Source: Pseudomethylobacillus aquaticus
GTDB taxonomy: Bacteria > Pseudomonadota > Gammaproteobacteria > Burkholderiales > Methylophilaceae
Assembly (NCBI RefSeq): GCF_003730115.1
Contig: NZ_RJVP01000002.1
Location: 310,001-374,000 of the forward strand
Length of the DNA stretch: 64,000 bases
Reading direction: 5' to 3'
Within the stretch, counting starts at the first letter, position 1; each line of letters starts with the position of its first letter. A program made the position numbers and the translations under genes. Of the stretch, positions 18,046 through 26,775 are shown piece by piece. The notes beneath the pieces are model-generated. The model worked only from the letters and a program-made list of their open reading frames with translations. It did no database searches and was not told the DNA's origin.

Positions 18046-19026
18046 ATGTCTTCGAATCAATTTTTGGTAATAGGCGGTGCGGGTTACATAGGCTCGCACA
18101 TGGTGAAACATCTGATCGAGCATGGTCATCAGGTGGTCGTGCTTGATGACCTTTCATCGGGCCATGCGGATGCACTACTGGGTGGGGAGTTGCTGGTGCA
18201 TGACTTTGCAGACCGCCCATTTCTGGACGCGTTGTTCACCAAGCATCATTTTGACGGGGTGTTCCATTTTGCTTCGCAGATCCTGGTGGGCGAGTCGGTC
18301 AACAACCCGGCCAAGTATTACCGCGCTAACACCTTCGCAACATTGGTATTGCTGGAAGCCATGCGCGACCATGGGGTGCAGAACTTTGTGTTCTCTTCCA
18401 CGGCCGCCGTCTATGGCGAGCCTGCCTACGTGCCGATTGATGAGGCACATCCCAAGATTCCGCTTAATCCATACGGCGCAAGCAAGTACATGGTAGAGCA
18501 GATATTGTCTGACTTCGATCGTGCTCACGGCACCAAGTATGTGGCCTTGCGCTACTTCAACGCGGCTGGTGCTGATCCACAGGCGCGTATGGGCGAACGT
18601 CATGAACCAGAGACGCATCTTATCCCGCTGGCCTTGCAGGCCGTGACGGGAAGGCGTCCGGCACTCAAGGTGTTCGGCACCGATTACGACACCCCGGACG
18701 GCACTTGTCTGCGTGACTACATCCATGTGGACGACCTGAGCTCCGCGCACTTGCTGGCCATGCAGTATCTGCAAGCTGGCGGTGCTTCACGCGCCTTCAA
18801 CCTGGGCAATGGTGCTGGCTACAGTGTGCAGCAAGTGATCGATGTGGCGGGCAAGGTGGCAGGCAAGCCGGTCCCGGTGGAATACGCACCGCGCCGCGCT
18901 GGAGATCCTGCGCGGCTGATCGCCGATGCGACACAGGCGAAGGCCGTGCTGGGCTGGGAGCCACAATATGACGATCTGGAAGCGATCATCGGCCATGCCT
19001 GGGCATGGGAGCAGAAGAGTCACTGA
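18046..19026 (+). CDS. galE: UDP-glucose 4-epimerase
   Basis: 326 residues of the extended short-chain dehydrogenase family. The NAD-binding motif GGAGYIGSH and the catalytic YGASK are present, as is the family end region (GDPARLIADATQAKAVLGW). It interconverts UDP-Glc and UDP-Gal, and some members also act on the N-acetyl forms. Inside this locus it probably supplies UDP-Gal or UDP-GalNAc to the glycosyltransferases that follow. 246 bp upstream carry no gene. Confidence 0.9.
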   Translation: MSSNQFLVIGGAGYIGSHMVKHLIEHGHQVVVLDDLSSGHADALLGGELLVHDFADRPFLDALFTKHHFDGVFHFASQILVGESVNNPAKYYRANTFATLVLLEAMRDHGVQNFVFSSTAAVYGEPAYVPIDEAHPKIPLNPYGASKYMVEQILSDFDRAHGTKYVALRYFNAAGADPQARMGERHEPETHLIPLALQAVTGRRPALKVFGTDYDTPDGTCLRDYIHVDDLSSAHLLAMQYLQAGGASRAFNLGNGAGYSVQQVIDVAGKVAGKPVPVEYAPRRAGDPARLIADATQAKAVLGWEPQYDDLEAIIGHAWAWEQKSH

Positions 19027-19129
19027 AGTAGAGCGTAGGCTAATAGCGGGTATGCGTGCCGGGATTCGATTACAATCGAAGGTACGCCGCCCTGGCTCAG
19101 GCCAATAAACGACTTTACTGCACAGGATA

Positions 19130-21061
19130 TTGATTATCGTTATTCCAGCTAATTTGCTGCGTATCAGTCGCCAGATCAGGCGCTTGAGTGCTCGCTGGTT
19201 ACGCGCAAATGTGGCTGGGGGCAGGGTTCTGCCTGATGTGCAGGCATCGCCTGTACGCCATCTGGATACGGCCGGTAACAGCCAGTTCCTCAAGCTGGAT
19301 AGTGTGCAGAACCTGGATGGCCGTCTGACGCTGTATGGCTGGGTGACCGGGTCGCTGGAGCTGGCCTTGTTCGTAGGCGGCAAACCAGTCGATTGTTATA
19401 AGACGACTTCTGCACGGCCTGACGTGGCCCGTCATTTTGGGCTGAACACGACGACTCAGCTGGGCTTCACACTGTTCGCACAGGTCTCATCCACACAGGA
19501 TTTGTGTCTGGGTTGGCGAGCTGGCTCCGCTGATCCTTACAGCTTGTCCAGCCCCCTCAGTTTTGAAGTTCAACATGACCTTGGTTTGCAGTCTGCACAG
19601 TCACTGCCAGGGTTGTGGCCTGATCTGCCTGACCAGATGCTCTCTTCCGATTGGCGAGAACGACTGGACGAGCTTGCTTATCCACCCGAGACGGGTCCCT
19701 GTGCCATGGGGGCAATCGATAAAGTGCTGGTGTGCGAGCAGACGGGCGACTGGATCATCTACGGCTGGGTGGTGCATAACCCCACCGCCATGATGCTGAT
19801 CGAGATGCCGGATGGGAGTGATCACTCACTGGCCGGCGCTTACCGTTATTATCGGGAAGATGTGGCCAGAGCACTGGGCGATGAGGCAGGTTACCGATGT
19901 GGCGAGGCGGCGTTCATTCTCAAGCTGCCCTTTGCTCAAACAAGCGGTGCGATCAAGCTCAAGGTGCGCGTGGGCGATGAACTGCGTTATCTTTCTGTGC
20001 TGGAACCTACCCTGCTGACGTCCGACCCGGTGCTGGCAGCCAAACACCTGCTTGCCGTGCCTTCTGCCTTGTCTGGCTTGAGTCGGCGTATGCAGCGCGT
20101 CGAAAACACTATCATCGAGGGCTTGTTGCAGGCTGACGTGAGCCACTGGTCACAGCTCAGCGTGACGCAGCGCCAATTTGGGCAAGCGCCGGCCCAGGCT
20201 ACCCTGAGTATCATCATTCCCGTGTATGGTGACCTGCGGCTGGTTGAGCATCAGCTGCTCGAGTTCGTGATGGATGACTGGCTGATGGCGAATGCCGAGC
20301 TGATCTATGTCATCGACGATGGCCGCACTGCTGCGCTGTTTGAGCAGGAGATCGCTGCCTTGCACACCCTCTATCCGGTTGCCATGCAATGGTTGTGGGG
20401 TGGGGCGCATCGCGGCTTCGCAGGCGCATGCAATCTGGGGGCAAGTCGTGCGCGTGGCGATTACCTGATCTTCATGCACCATGATGTCATCCCCGTTTCC
20501 GCAGGATGGGCAGCGGAGCTGATAGCCCCGCTGCAACAGCATGCTGAGTTGGGGCTGGTCGGTCCGCAGTTGCTAAGTGCGGATGGAACTATGCAGCACA
20601 GCCACTTGGAGCTGGACTGGCATGCGGCATTTGATCTGTGGACAGTCAAGGAGTCGGAGCGCGGCTTGCCGCCCGCGCTGAACACCCGCATCTCCGCAGC
20701 CTCGATCGGTGTTCCCGCTGCCTTGCTTTCGAGTGCCTGTATTGCAATGCGGCGTAGCCAGTTTGATCGCTGGGGCGGTTGGGACACTGCATATCTGATG
20801 GGTGATTTCACTGATGTCGATCTTTCGATGCAAGCGCATCACCAAGCATCGCAAGTCGTGATGTTGCCGCAGGTGGTCATGGTGCATTTGCAGCGTCTCT
20901 CGCATGTGCAGCCCGGAGCCGGCGATTTGCGCAGCCGTATCGCTATTTACAATCTGAGCAGGTTCAAACGGCGCTGGTCAGACTTGATCGCACAGCGTGC
21001 AGCGGACGGGTATGCAGGGTTCGCGATGCCAGTGAAACCAATCGGGAAGGAAGGCGCATGA
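19130..21061 (+). CDS. GT2 glycosyltransferase with two N-terminal GW modules
   Basis: 643 residues. The start is uncertain: TTG 19130 has AGGA only two bases upstream, and another TTG lies a few codons later. Residues 55-115 (LTLYGWVTGS ... ARPDVARHFG ... LGF) and 205-270 (WIIYGWVV ... YREDVARALG ... AAFIL) are two copies of the locus GW module. Residues from about 365 form a GT2 domain: LSIIIPVYGD, VIDDGR, the FIFMHHD-like strand YLIFMHHDVIP in the DXD position, and LMGDFTDVDLSMQAH as the catalytic-base region. It overlaps the next GT4 gene by ATGA. It probably extends or decorates the surface polysaccharide; the sugar is unknown. Confidence 0.75.
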   Translation: MIIVIPANLLRISRQIRRLSARWLRANVAGGRVLPDVQASPVRHLDTAGNSQFLKLDSVQNLDGRLTLYGWVTGSLELALFVGGKPVDCYKTTSARPDVARHFGLNTTTQLGFTLFAQVSSTQDLCLGWRAGSADPYSLSSPLSFEVQHDLGLQSAQSLPGLWPDLPDQMLSSDWRERLDELAYPPETGPCAMGAIDKVLVCEQTGDWIIYGWVVHNPTAMMLIEMPDGSDHSLAGAYRYYREDVARALGDEAGYRCGEAAFILKLPFAQTSGAIKLKVRVGDELRYLSVLEPTLLTSDPVLAAKHLLAVPSALSGLSRRMQRVENTIIEGLLQADVSHWSQLSVTQRQFGQAPAQATLSIIIPVYGDLRLVEHQLLEFVMDDWLMANAELIYVIDDGRTAALFEQEIAALHTLYPVAMQWLWGGAHRGFAGACNLGASRARGDYLIFMHHDVIPVSAGWAAELIAPLQQHAELGLVGPQLLSADGTMQHSHLELDWHAAFDLWTVKESERGLPPALNTRISAASIGVPAALLSSACIAMRRSQFDRWGGWDTAYLMGDFTDVDLSMQAHHQASQVVMLPQVVMVHLQRLSHVQPGAGDLRSRIAIYNLSRFKRRWSDLIAQRAADGYAGFAMPVKPIGKEGA

Positions 21062-22341
21062 GCCAGTCTGAACGCATTCTGGTGATGGCACATGCGCACC
21101 CGGATTTCAGCTTGGGTGGCGGCGAGATCGCCGCTTACAATCTGTTCAATGCCTACCGGCAGGATGAGCGTATCGCAGCAGCATGGTTCCTGGCGCGTGC
21201 CGATCTTGGGGCCGGTGTCACAGGCGAGATCAGTCTGCGACGTGAGGACGAGTACCTCTGGCAGCAGGCCAGCATGGACAATTTTCGCATGAAGGCGCGT
21301 CATCAAGCCTCGTTGACCGGCGCATTTGCTGATCTATTGCGGGCGCTGAGACCTACCGTGGTGCATGCGCACCATTATTTACATCTGGGCCTGGAGTTTT
21401 TGCGCGTCATCAAGACGGTCGATCCTACCATCCGTATTTATCTGACGCTGCATGAGTTCCTCGCGATCTGCCTGAACGATGGACAGATGATCAAAGCTGG
21501 CAGTTTCAAGCTATGCGAACAATCGAGTCTGCAGGATTGCCACCGCTGTTTCCCCGATAAAACACCAGCCGATTTCTGGCTGCGAAAACACTATTTTCAG
21601 CGCCACTTTGATCTGGTCGATGGTTTCATCTCGCCCTCTGAGTTCCTGCGTCAGCGCTATATAACCTGGGGGATTCCGTCTGAGCGCATCGTGATGATAG
21701 AGAACGGTCAGGCAGTTTCATCCAAGCTGCCACCACGCAAGCTGGCGGCCAATGAGTCACGTAACCGCTTTGCCTTCTTTGGGCAGATCAACCCATACAA
21801 GGGCATCGATCTGCTGCTGGAATCACTGATGCTGATCCCGGCAGAGCAACGCCAGAATCTGCTGGTGCAGATACACGGCGCCAACCTGCATACCCAGTCC
21901 ATACCGTTTCAGGAAAAGATCGCGGCATTGCGTGCGCCGCTTGAGGTGGAGGGGGTGCTGCAGTGGGTTGGCCCTTACCAGCCACACGAGCTGCACAGCC
22001 GCATGCAGGCTATTGATTGGGTGCTGGTGCCTTCTATCTGGTGGGAAAACTCGCCCATGGTGATACAGGAGGCGTTCGTGTGCGGCCGCCCGGTGATCGC
22101 ATCCGATATTGGCGGCATGGCAGAGAAAGTGAAAGATGGCGTGAACGGCCTGTCGGTGGCGATGGGCAATCGCCTGGCATGGTCAACGGCACTGCAGCGT
22201 GCCGCCGCGATGAGCGATGACTGGGACTTGCTGACCAGCGGTATCCGCGCACCATTGAATTATGGCCAGTGCGCAGATGCCCATCTGCAGGTGTTCACGC
22301 GCATGGCATCCCGCCAGTCACTGGACGGTGTTCAATCGTGA
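21058..22341 (+). CDS. GT4 family glycosyltransferase (paralogue 2)
   Basis: 427 residues with the GT4 hallmarks AHAHPDFSLGGGEIAAYN, TLHEFLAICLNDGQMIK, FFGQINPYKG and PSIWWENSPMVIQEAF. It is collinear with, and very similar to, the protein at 4519-5832, including the cysteine-containing segment (LCEQSSLQDCHRCFP). It starts inside the last codon of the GW-GT2 gene (ATGA overlap), so the two are coupled. Its 3' end overlaps the converging hydrolase gene by 10 bp. Confidence 0.85.
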   Translation: MSQSERILVMAHAHPDFSLGGGEIAAYNLFNAYRQDERIAAAWFLARADLGAGVTGEISLRREDEYLWQQASMDNFRMKARHQASLTGAFADLLRALRPTVVHAHHYLHLGLEFLRVIKTVDPTIRIYLTLHEFLAICLNDGQMIKAGSFKLCEQSSLQDCHRCFPDKTPADFWLRKHYFQRHFDLVDGFISPSEFLRQRYITWGIPSERIVMIENGQAVSSKLPPRKLAANESRNRFAFFGQINPYKGIDLLLESLMLIPAEQRQNLLVQIHGANLHTQSIPFQEKIAALRAPLEVEGVLQWVGPYQPHELHSRMQAIDWVLVPSIWWENSPMVIQEAFVCGRPVIASDIGGMAEKVKDGVNGLSVAMGNRLAWSTALQRAAAMSDDWDLLTSGIRAPLNYGQCADAHLQVFTRMASRQSLDGVQS

Positions 22342-23474
22342 TGCTGTTCTCTTACCGGTTCTGGCCCGGTAGTCAGGCGGAAGTAGTCGTAAGCTGTCAG
22401 CAGATCACTGCTCATCAGATATTGAAAGTGCAGGCGTAACTTGTTCTTTTTCAGCGCGTTGTACGCCGCTGCACCATACATCAGATAAGGACGTACTGTG
22501 GTCTTGAGCGGCTGCCCTGGCGGCTTGAGTGGAATGCCTTCGGCTTCAGATGGATTGATCTGCTGAAAGCATAAAGGGTCAGCCCGTGCGCCCATGTCCA
22601 GCCAGTGTGTGTCCGCAGTGCAGGCGATGTTGGAAAGCGCGCGACGAAAGTGATGTGCGCCATGAGCGTAACTTACATAGGGTATGCATTGGCCTAGTGT
22701 CACCAGTGTCAATTGCTGCTTTGGAAGCTGGCTTCCCAGCTTGTAAAGTTCAGAAACAATCTCAACCGCCACAATCGAGCCTACGCAGTGTCCAACCAGC
22801 ACGATCTCCTCTACCGGGTCTGCACGCTGCTCCTGCTCTATCAGCGCTGCGAAGGCTTTTGCACGCTCGTTCAGCTCCGGGATGGGTTTTCTGCCCCAGG
22901 TGGCAAGGAACATATAGGTTTGTAATATCCACCACACATTCAGCTGCTCGCCACGCTTCTTTGCTTGCTGCAGTAAGGCGACTGCTGCACAGGCAGCAAG
23001 TACGACAGTGACCGGCCACAGGCCAAGTAAGCTTTGAGCCATCCATGCGACGACGACGACGGCGGCTGCGCTGATGAACAGGCAGGTCAACGCATACAGC
23101 ATGGGTAATATGCTGCTCAGATAGGGACCGCGGCCAGCGGCTCTGAATTTCTTGAACAGGCCGTGCCGCAAATGCCAGCCATACATGGGGATGGCGCGCG
23201 CAATCAGATGAGGCAGGCTGGGCGCCCAGTGGGCGCGGATCAGGTCGTCCCAGCATAGAAAACGATAATCGCATGTGATACTATCATTGCCCCAGTCTGC
23301 TTTGATCTGCCAGCTGTTGACGATCGCGCTGTCGCGTTGTCGTTTTTGGGTGGTGATATCTGCCCCTGTCAATCTGGCGTGCTTGCGAGACTCCTCGCGA
23401 AATAGGCGGTGATAGAAACTTGCGCCCCTAGGATCGAAGCCGCTAACGTAATAAACGCGTCGTTTAGAAATCAA
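22332..23474 (-). CDS. Membrane-associated alpha/beta-hydrolase-like protein with Cys at the nucleophile elbow
   Basis: 380 residues from a TTG start at 23474; no better start is seen. Two hydrophobic segments lie at about 118-170 (MLYALTCLFISAAAVVVVAW, then PVTVVLAACAAVALL). After them comes a hydrolase-type core: EEIVLVGHCVGSIVAVEIV holds the elbow G228-H-C230-V-G232, where Ser is usual. Cys nucleophiles are known in dienelactone hydrolases and some thioesterases, so this may still be active. A candidate histidine lies in the C-terminal part. It is the only leftward gene between 12.6 and 25.4 kb. A possible role is hydrolysing or transferring an acyl group on the glycan, but that is speculative. 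Confidence 0.55.
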   Translation of the reverse strand: MISKRRVYYVSGFDPRGASFYHRLFREESRKHARLTGADITTQKRQRDSAIVNSWQIKADWGNDSITCDYRFLCWDDLIRAHWAPSLPHLIARAIPMYGWHLRHGLFKKFRAAGRGPYLSSILPMLYALTCLFISAAAVVVVAWMAQSLLGLWPVTVVLAACAAVALLQQAKKRGEQLNVWWILQTYMFLATWGRKPIPELNERAKAFAALIEQEQRADPVEEIVLVGHCVGSIVAVEIVSELYKLGSQLPKQQLTLVTLGQCIPYVSYAHGAHHFRRALSNIACTADTHWLDMGARADPLCFQQINPSEAEGIPLKPPGQPLKTTVRPYLMYGAAAYNALKKNKLRLHFQYLMSSDLLTAYDYFRLTTGPEPVREQHHD

Positions 23475-23623
23475 TGTATATCCGGTATGAGAATTGCTTG
23501 AAATAGCACAAGCGGTTCCTGAGTATTCATACTTTGGTGGTGCAAGTAACGTGCATTGAGTATAACCATTACACGGTGAACTGTCGTCAGATGGCCGTGA
23601 AGACGGACCTCAGGGAAGCATCG

Positions 23624-23968
23624 ATGAAAGAAAGATTTGCAGGATTCGTCCTGATGACGGCCATCGTGCCCATGGCCTTGCTGGGTTATCTGATTCTGGT
23701 GCTGGTCGGGTTTTTTGGTAAAACAGAGCGGGGTCGCTCTGGTGTGCGGGCTCTGGACCATTTTGTGAATGCCAGTGTGTTCAATGGCTTGGCTTGGGAA
23801 TCGGTTTCCTCGCATGCTTGGCGGATGCGCGAGAAACGTTGGGCCAAACTGGTGATATGGGTAACCAACCTGTTTCATGACAACCACTGCATGCGCTCAA
23901 ACAAGCGCGAGCAGGCCGTCGTTGATCTGGTTCTGGAGAAAGGACTGCATCATCAGACCATCAAATAA
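23624..23968 (+). CDS. Small single-membrane-segment protein, phage-like
   Basis: 114 residues from ATG 23624, preceded by AGGGAAG at good spacing; a longer frame from 23534 lacks such a site. One hydrophobic segment at residues 6-28 (AGFVLMTAIVPMALLGYLIL) is followed by a charged domain with NGLAWESVSSHAWRMREKRW and FHDNHCMRSNKRE. That pattern recalls small proteins often found in prophages, but I cannot confirm it. It lies between the hydrolase and the kpsS-like gene and has no visible catalytic motif. Confidence 0.5.
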   Translation: MKERFAGFVLMTAIVPMALLGYLILVLVGFFGKTERGRSGVRALDHFVNASVFNGLAWESVSSHAWRMREKRWAKLVIWVTNLFHDNHCMRSNKREQAVVDLVLEKGLHHQTIK

Positions 23969-24108
23969 GCAATGCCTGATGCCGCTTGATTGATGGAAAC
24001 TCACGGATTTTTATATTTGTATAAATCTAATGGGTTATTAAATTTGTAAAGAATAACGCTTAAGATACGCGTACTTTCACCATAATGGTGCACAGGAGTT
24101 TGGTTGGT

Positions 24109-25395
24109 ATGTCGTTACCACTGTCTTTTCGATCATTGTTGCAACAAAAAAACATTCTGCTGCTGCAAGGGCCGATCGGCTTTTTCTTCGACTCCCTCGC
24201 CAGAACGTTGCTTGCTTCAGGCAAGAATGTGCACAAGATCCACTTCAATGGCGGCGACTGGATGTTCTACGACGCCACACCTGCCAGCTCCTTCCGCGGT
24301 ACCGATGATGAGTGGCCCGGATTCCTGACCGATGCCATACAACAACATAATATCGATGCCATCGTATTGTTTGGCCAGATGCGCAAACTCAAGGTCAAGG
24401 CACGCGAGATTGCCAAGCAATTGGGCGTGGCGGTCTATGTGTTCGAAGAAGGCTACATCCGGCCTAACTACGTGACGCTGGAAAAAGACGGCGTGAATGG
24501 CTTGTCTTCCTTGCCAAGCAAGCGTTCTGAATATGCCTTCTGGCGTAAAACCCCGATGTTCGATCCGGCAAAGACGGGTCAGAACTTCTCCAGAACAGCC
24601 TGGCTGGCCATGGCCTATGCCTTGGCCATGTATATCTCCAAGCCGTTTTTTCCCCATTATGAGCATCACCGCTGCATGCACCCCATCAAAGAGGGTTTGC
24701 GTTGGGTGCGGGCGGCGTTTCGAAAATATCGCTACCAACCCATCGACCTCAAGGTCAGGCAGCATCTGTTGTCCAAGGAACAACGCAAGAACTGGTTCAT
24801 CGTGCCGCTGCAGGTGCATAACGACAGCCAGATCATGGCCCATTCCCAGTATGAGTCTGTTGAAGATTTTATCCGTAAGGTGGTCAAGAGTTTTGCGGCC
24901 AACGCAGATACCAAATATTCCTTGGTATTCAAGCATCACCCCTTGGACAAACCATATACCGACTATTCAAAGCTGCTGGCCAACCTGGAAAATGCATACC
25001 ATTTACGTGGCCGCATCTTCTACGTGCACGACTTGCACCTGCCGACCCTGATCAAGCGTGCGCGTGGCATGGTCACCATCAACAGCACAGCAGGCTTGCA
25101 GTCGCTATTCCACCGTTGCCCGGTAAAAGTGATGGGCGAGTCTTGTTACGGTATTCCAGGCTTGACCTACCAGGGTGCGCTCGAAGATTTCTGGTCTGAT
25201 CCAGGCGAAGTGAACTACGAGTTCTATCAACGCTTCCGCTCGTTCATGATCGATCAGACGCAGCTTAACGTCAGTTTTTATGCAGGCATGCCAGCTCTCG
25301 ATGACATTCCTTACCATGATGCTGTGGAAGATGGTTTAAGCCCGGCCCTGAATCTGGAATCGCCCGGTTTGGAACAGCGGCGCATCGCACTGTAG
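24109..25395 (+). CDS. kpsS: KpsS-type capsule polysaccharide transferase
   Basis: 428 residues from ATG 24109, chosen over an ATG at 24085 because AGGAG lies 10 bases before it. Family features of KpsS/LipB (Capsule_synth) are LLLQGPIGFFFDSLAR at the N-terminus, YVFEEGYIRPNYVTLEKDGVN in the middle, VFKHHPLDKPYTDY, and TINSTAGLQSLFHRCPVKVMG in the C-terminal half. In group 2 capsules KpsS adds the first beta-Kdo to the phosphatidylglycerol anchor and KpsC extends the linker, using CMP-Kdo. kdsB at 7469 would supply the donor. No kpsC is visible in the window. It faces the leftward kps operon. Confidence 0.85.
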   Translation: MSLPLSFRSLLQQKNILLLQGPIGFFFDSLARTLLASGKNVHKIHFNGGDWMFYDATPASSFRGTDDEWPGFLTDAIQQHNIDAIVLFGQMRKLKVKAREIAKQLGVAVYVFEEGYIRPNYVTLEKDGVNGLSSLPSKRSEYAFWRKTPMFDPAKTGQNFSRTAWLAMAYALAMYISKPFFPHYEHHRCMHPIKEGLRWVRAAFRKYRYQPIDLKVRQHLLSKEQRKNWFIVPLQVHNDSQIMAHSQYESVEDFIRKVVKSFAANADTKYSLVFKHHPLDKPYTDYSKLLANLENAYHLRGRIFYVHDLHLPTLIKRARGMVTINSTAGLQSLFHRCPVKVMGESCYGIPGLTYQGALEDFWSDPGEVNYEFYQRFRSFMIDQTQLNVSFYAGMPALDDIPYHDAVEDGLSPALNLESPGLEQRRIAL

Positions 25396-25466
25396 TTGTA
25401 AGGTTGTCGTGAAAGCTGGATGAGGGTCTAATAAATAACCCTGCAGGGAACATCCACCCCTGAATA

Positions 25467-26528
25467 TCATTCCGGAGTGCTTAGGCGGTCAATTTTTCCT
25501 CTGGTCACTTTCTTCCAGGGTTGTACACCCAGCTTGCACTTCTTAAGCCATTCCAGAATGCCAAGATAGCTACTACCGGTTTTGTGTTTGAACCAGGGTA
25601 GCGACAAGAAATGAAAACCAGTCCAAGGTGCAAACGGATTTCTGCGCAATGAAGCATAAATCTCTATACGCATCGTGGGTCTGTCCGAAATTGCACGTCC
25701 ATGGAATCCGAAAGTATCTGCAATCACCAAGGTGTTCTTGTTGACCACGAAGCGTTTGGGAGGCTGTAAATCCATCTGGATCAGATCAGTCGCCGATGCC
25801 CGGAACGATCCGCGTGCATGGTAGCGATTAGCGTGTTTCGCAGCACTCAGGCTTTGCTGTTGTTCCCAGGCGAGGCGCTTGGCGCTTAACTGATGCGAGC
25901 CTTCCACATAACATAGCGGGCCATCGTCGTCGGCTACGTCCTGCAAGAACAGCCAGGCTTTGGCGTTGGGATGAAATGTGTCTGCATGTGGTGTTGTTTG
26001 CGGGTCGTTGGCATTCGCGCCACTGGTGATAATAGCCTGAATGCAAAATACCGGTTCACCGCCGGTGGCGGCAACATACCTGATCAAGCGCTTGAGGGTA
26101 GGGTGGTGTTGCATCAGCTTGGCGAGTGCAGGCGCTTTTTTCTCTATCCCTTTTTCATCCAGAAAAACACGCCGCGTAATGGTGTTCCCTTGCTGCATTT
26201 CGCGCAGTGCCCAGTCTGCGCTGAACACCTCCTGACGTAACTTTTCGAATAAACCAGCAGGTAAGAAATCCTCCTTGAGTATGAATCCCTGCGCATGGTA
26301 CTGCTGTAGATCCTCCTTGCTCAGACCGGAAGACAGCTGATTGCGTCTGAATGAGGCCAATCGGTGTGCCAGTCTTAAACGAAAGACATGCAGACCGTTC
26401 GCATTGAGGAATTTATTGCCAATGACCGGGTTACCAGAGAACGATTTCGATTGTGAGAAGATCGATGGCAACCATAATAATATGAGCAAGTTGGATCTTA
26501 ATTGACGAAATATCGCGGCTAGCTTCAT
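25467..26528 (-). CDS. PhyH-type Fe(II)/2-oxoglutarate dioxygenase
   Basis: 353 residues. The iron triad of the phytanoyl-CoA dioxygenase family is visible: H181 and D183 in TTPHADTFHP, and H276 in DTFGFHGRAISD, with Arg (RPTMRIEI) about ten residues later for 2-oxoglutarate. CYVEGSHQLS is also typical. The N-terminal 80 residues contain a short hydrophobic stretch (LLILLWLPSIF) that may attach it to the membrane. The enzyme would hydroxylate an acyl, glyceryl or sugar substrate. It is the last gene of the leftward capsule operon, 247 bp after the MaoC-SDR gene. Confidence 0.8.
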   Translation of the reverse strand: MKLAAIFRQLRSNLLILLWLPSIFSQSKSFSGNPVIGNKFLNANGLHVFRLRLAHRLASFRRNQLSSGLSKEDLQQYHAQGFILKEDFLPAGLFEKLRQEVFSADWALREMQQGNTITRRVFLDEKGIEKKAPALAKLMQHHPTLKRLIRYVAATGGEPVFCIQAIITSGANANDPQTTPHADTFHPNAKAWLFLQDVADDDGPLCYVEGSHQLSAKRLAWEQQQSLSAAKHANRYHARGSFRASATDLIQMDLQPPKRFVVNKNTLVIADTFGFHGRAISDRPTMRIEIYASLRRNPFAPWTGFHFLSLPWFKHKTGSSYLGILEWLKKCKLGVQPWKKVTRGKIDRLSTPE

Positions 26529-26703
26529 TGCGGTCTCTTGTTAACTGAATCAACAGCTGGGTAGTTGTGAGGGCGCATCAATCAGGTACTCAGCCTCTAA
26601 TGTGCTGTTAGCCCATTAACTCTAACATCGTTTATTTGATATGGATAGAAACAGGGCCGCAGTATAGCCATCGTCTGGCTTGTGTGCGGAGCATTAATAG
26701 GCA

Positions 26704-26745
26704 CAGGCAATCAAAATGCTGGTGATGGCATATTTTGATTACCTG
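26704..26745. repeat. Imperfect hairpin between the MaoC-SDR and PhyH genes
   Basis: CAGGCAATCAAAATGC (26704-26719) pairs with GCATATTTTGATTACCTG (26728-26745), a stem of about 15 bp with one mismatch and a two-base bulge around an 8-base loop. There is no following T-tract on either strand. It lies about 30 bp beyond the MaoC-SDR stop and may stabilise or process the transcript. Confidence 0.45.
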
Positions 26746-26775
26746 ATACTGATTCACGAGAAAAAGAAGGAGTGC

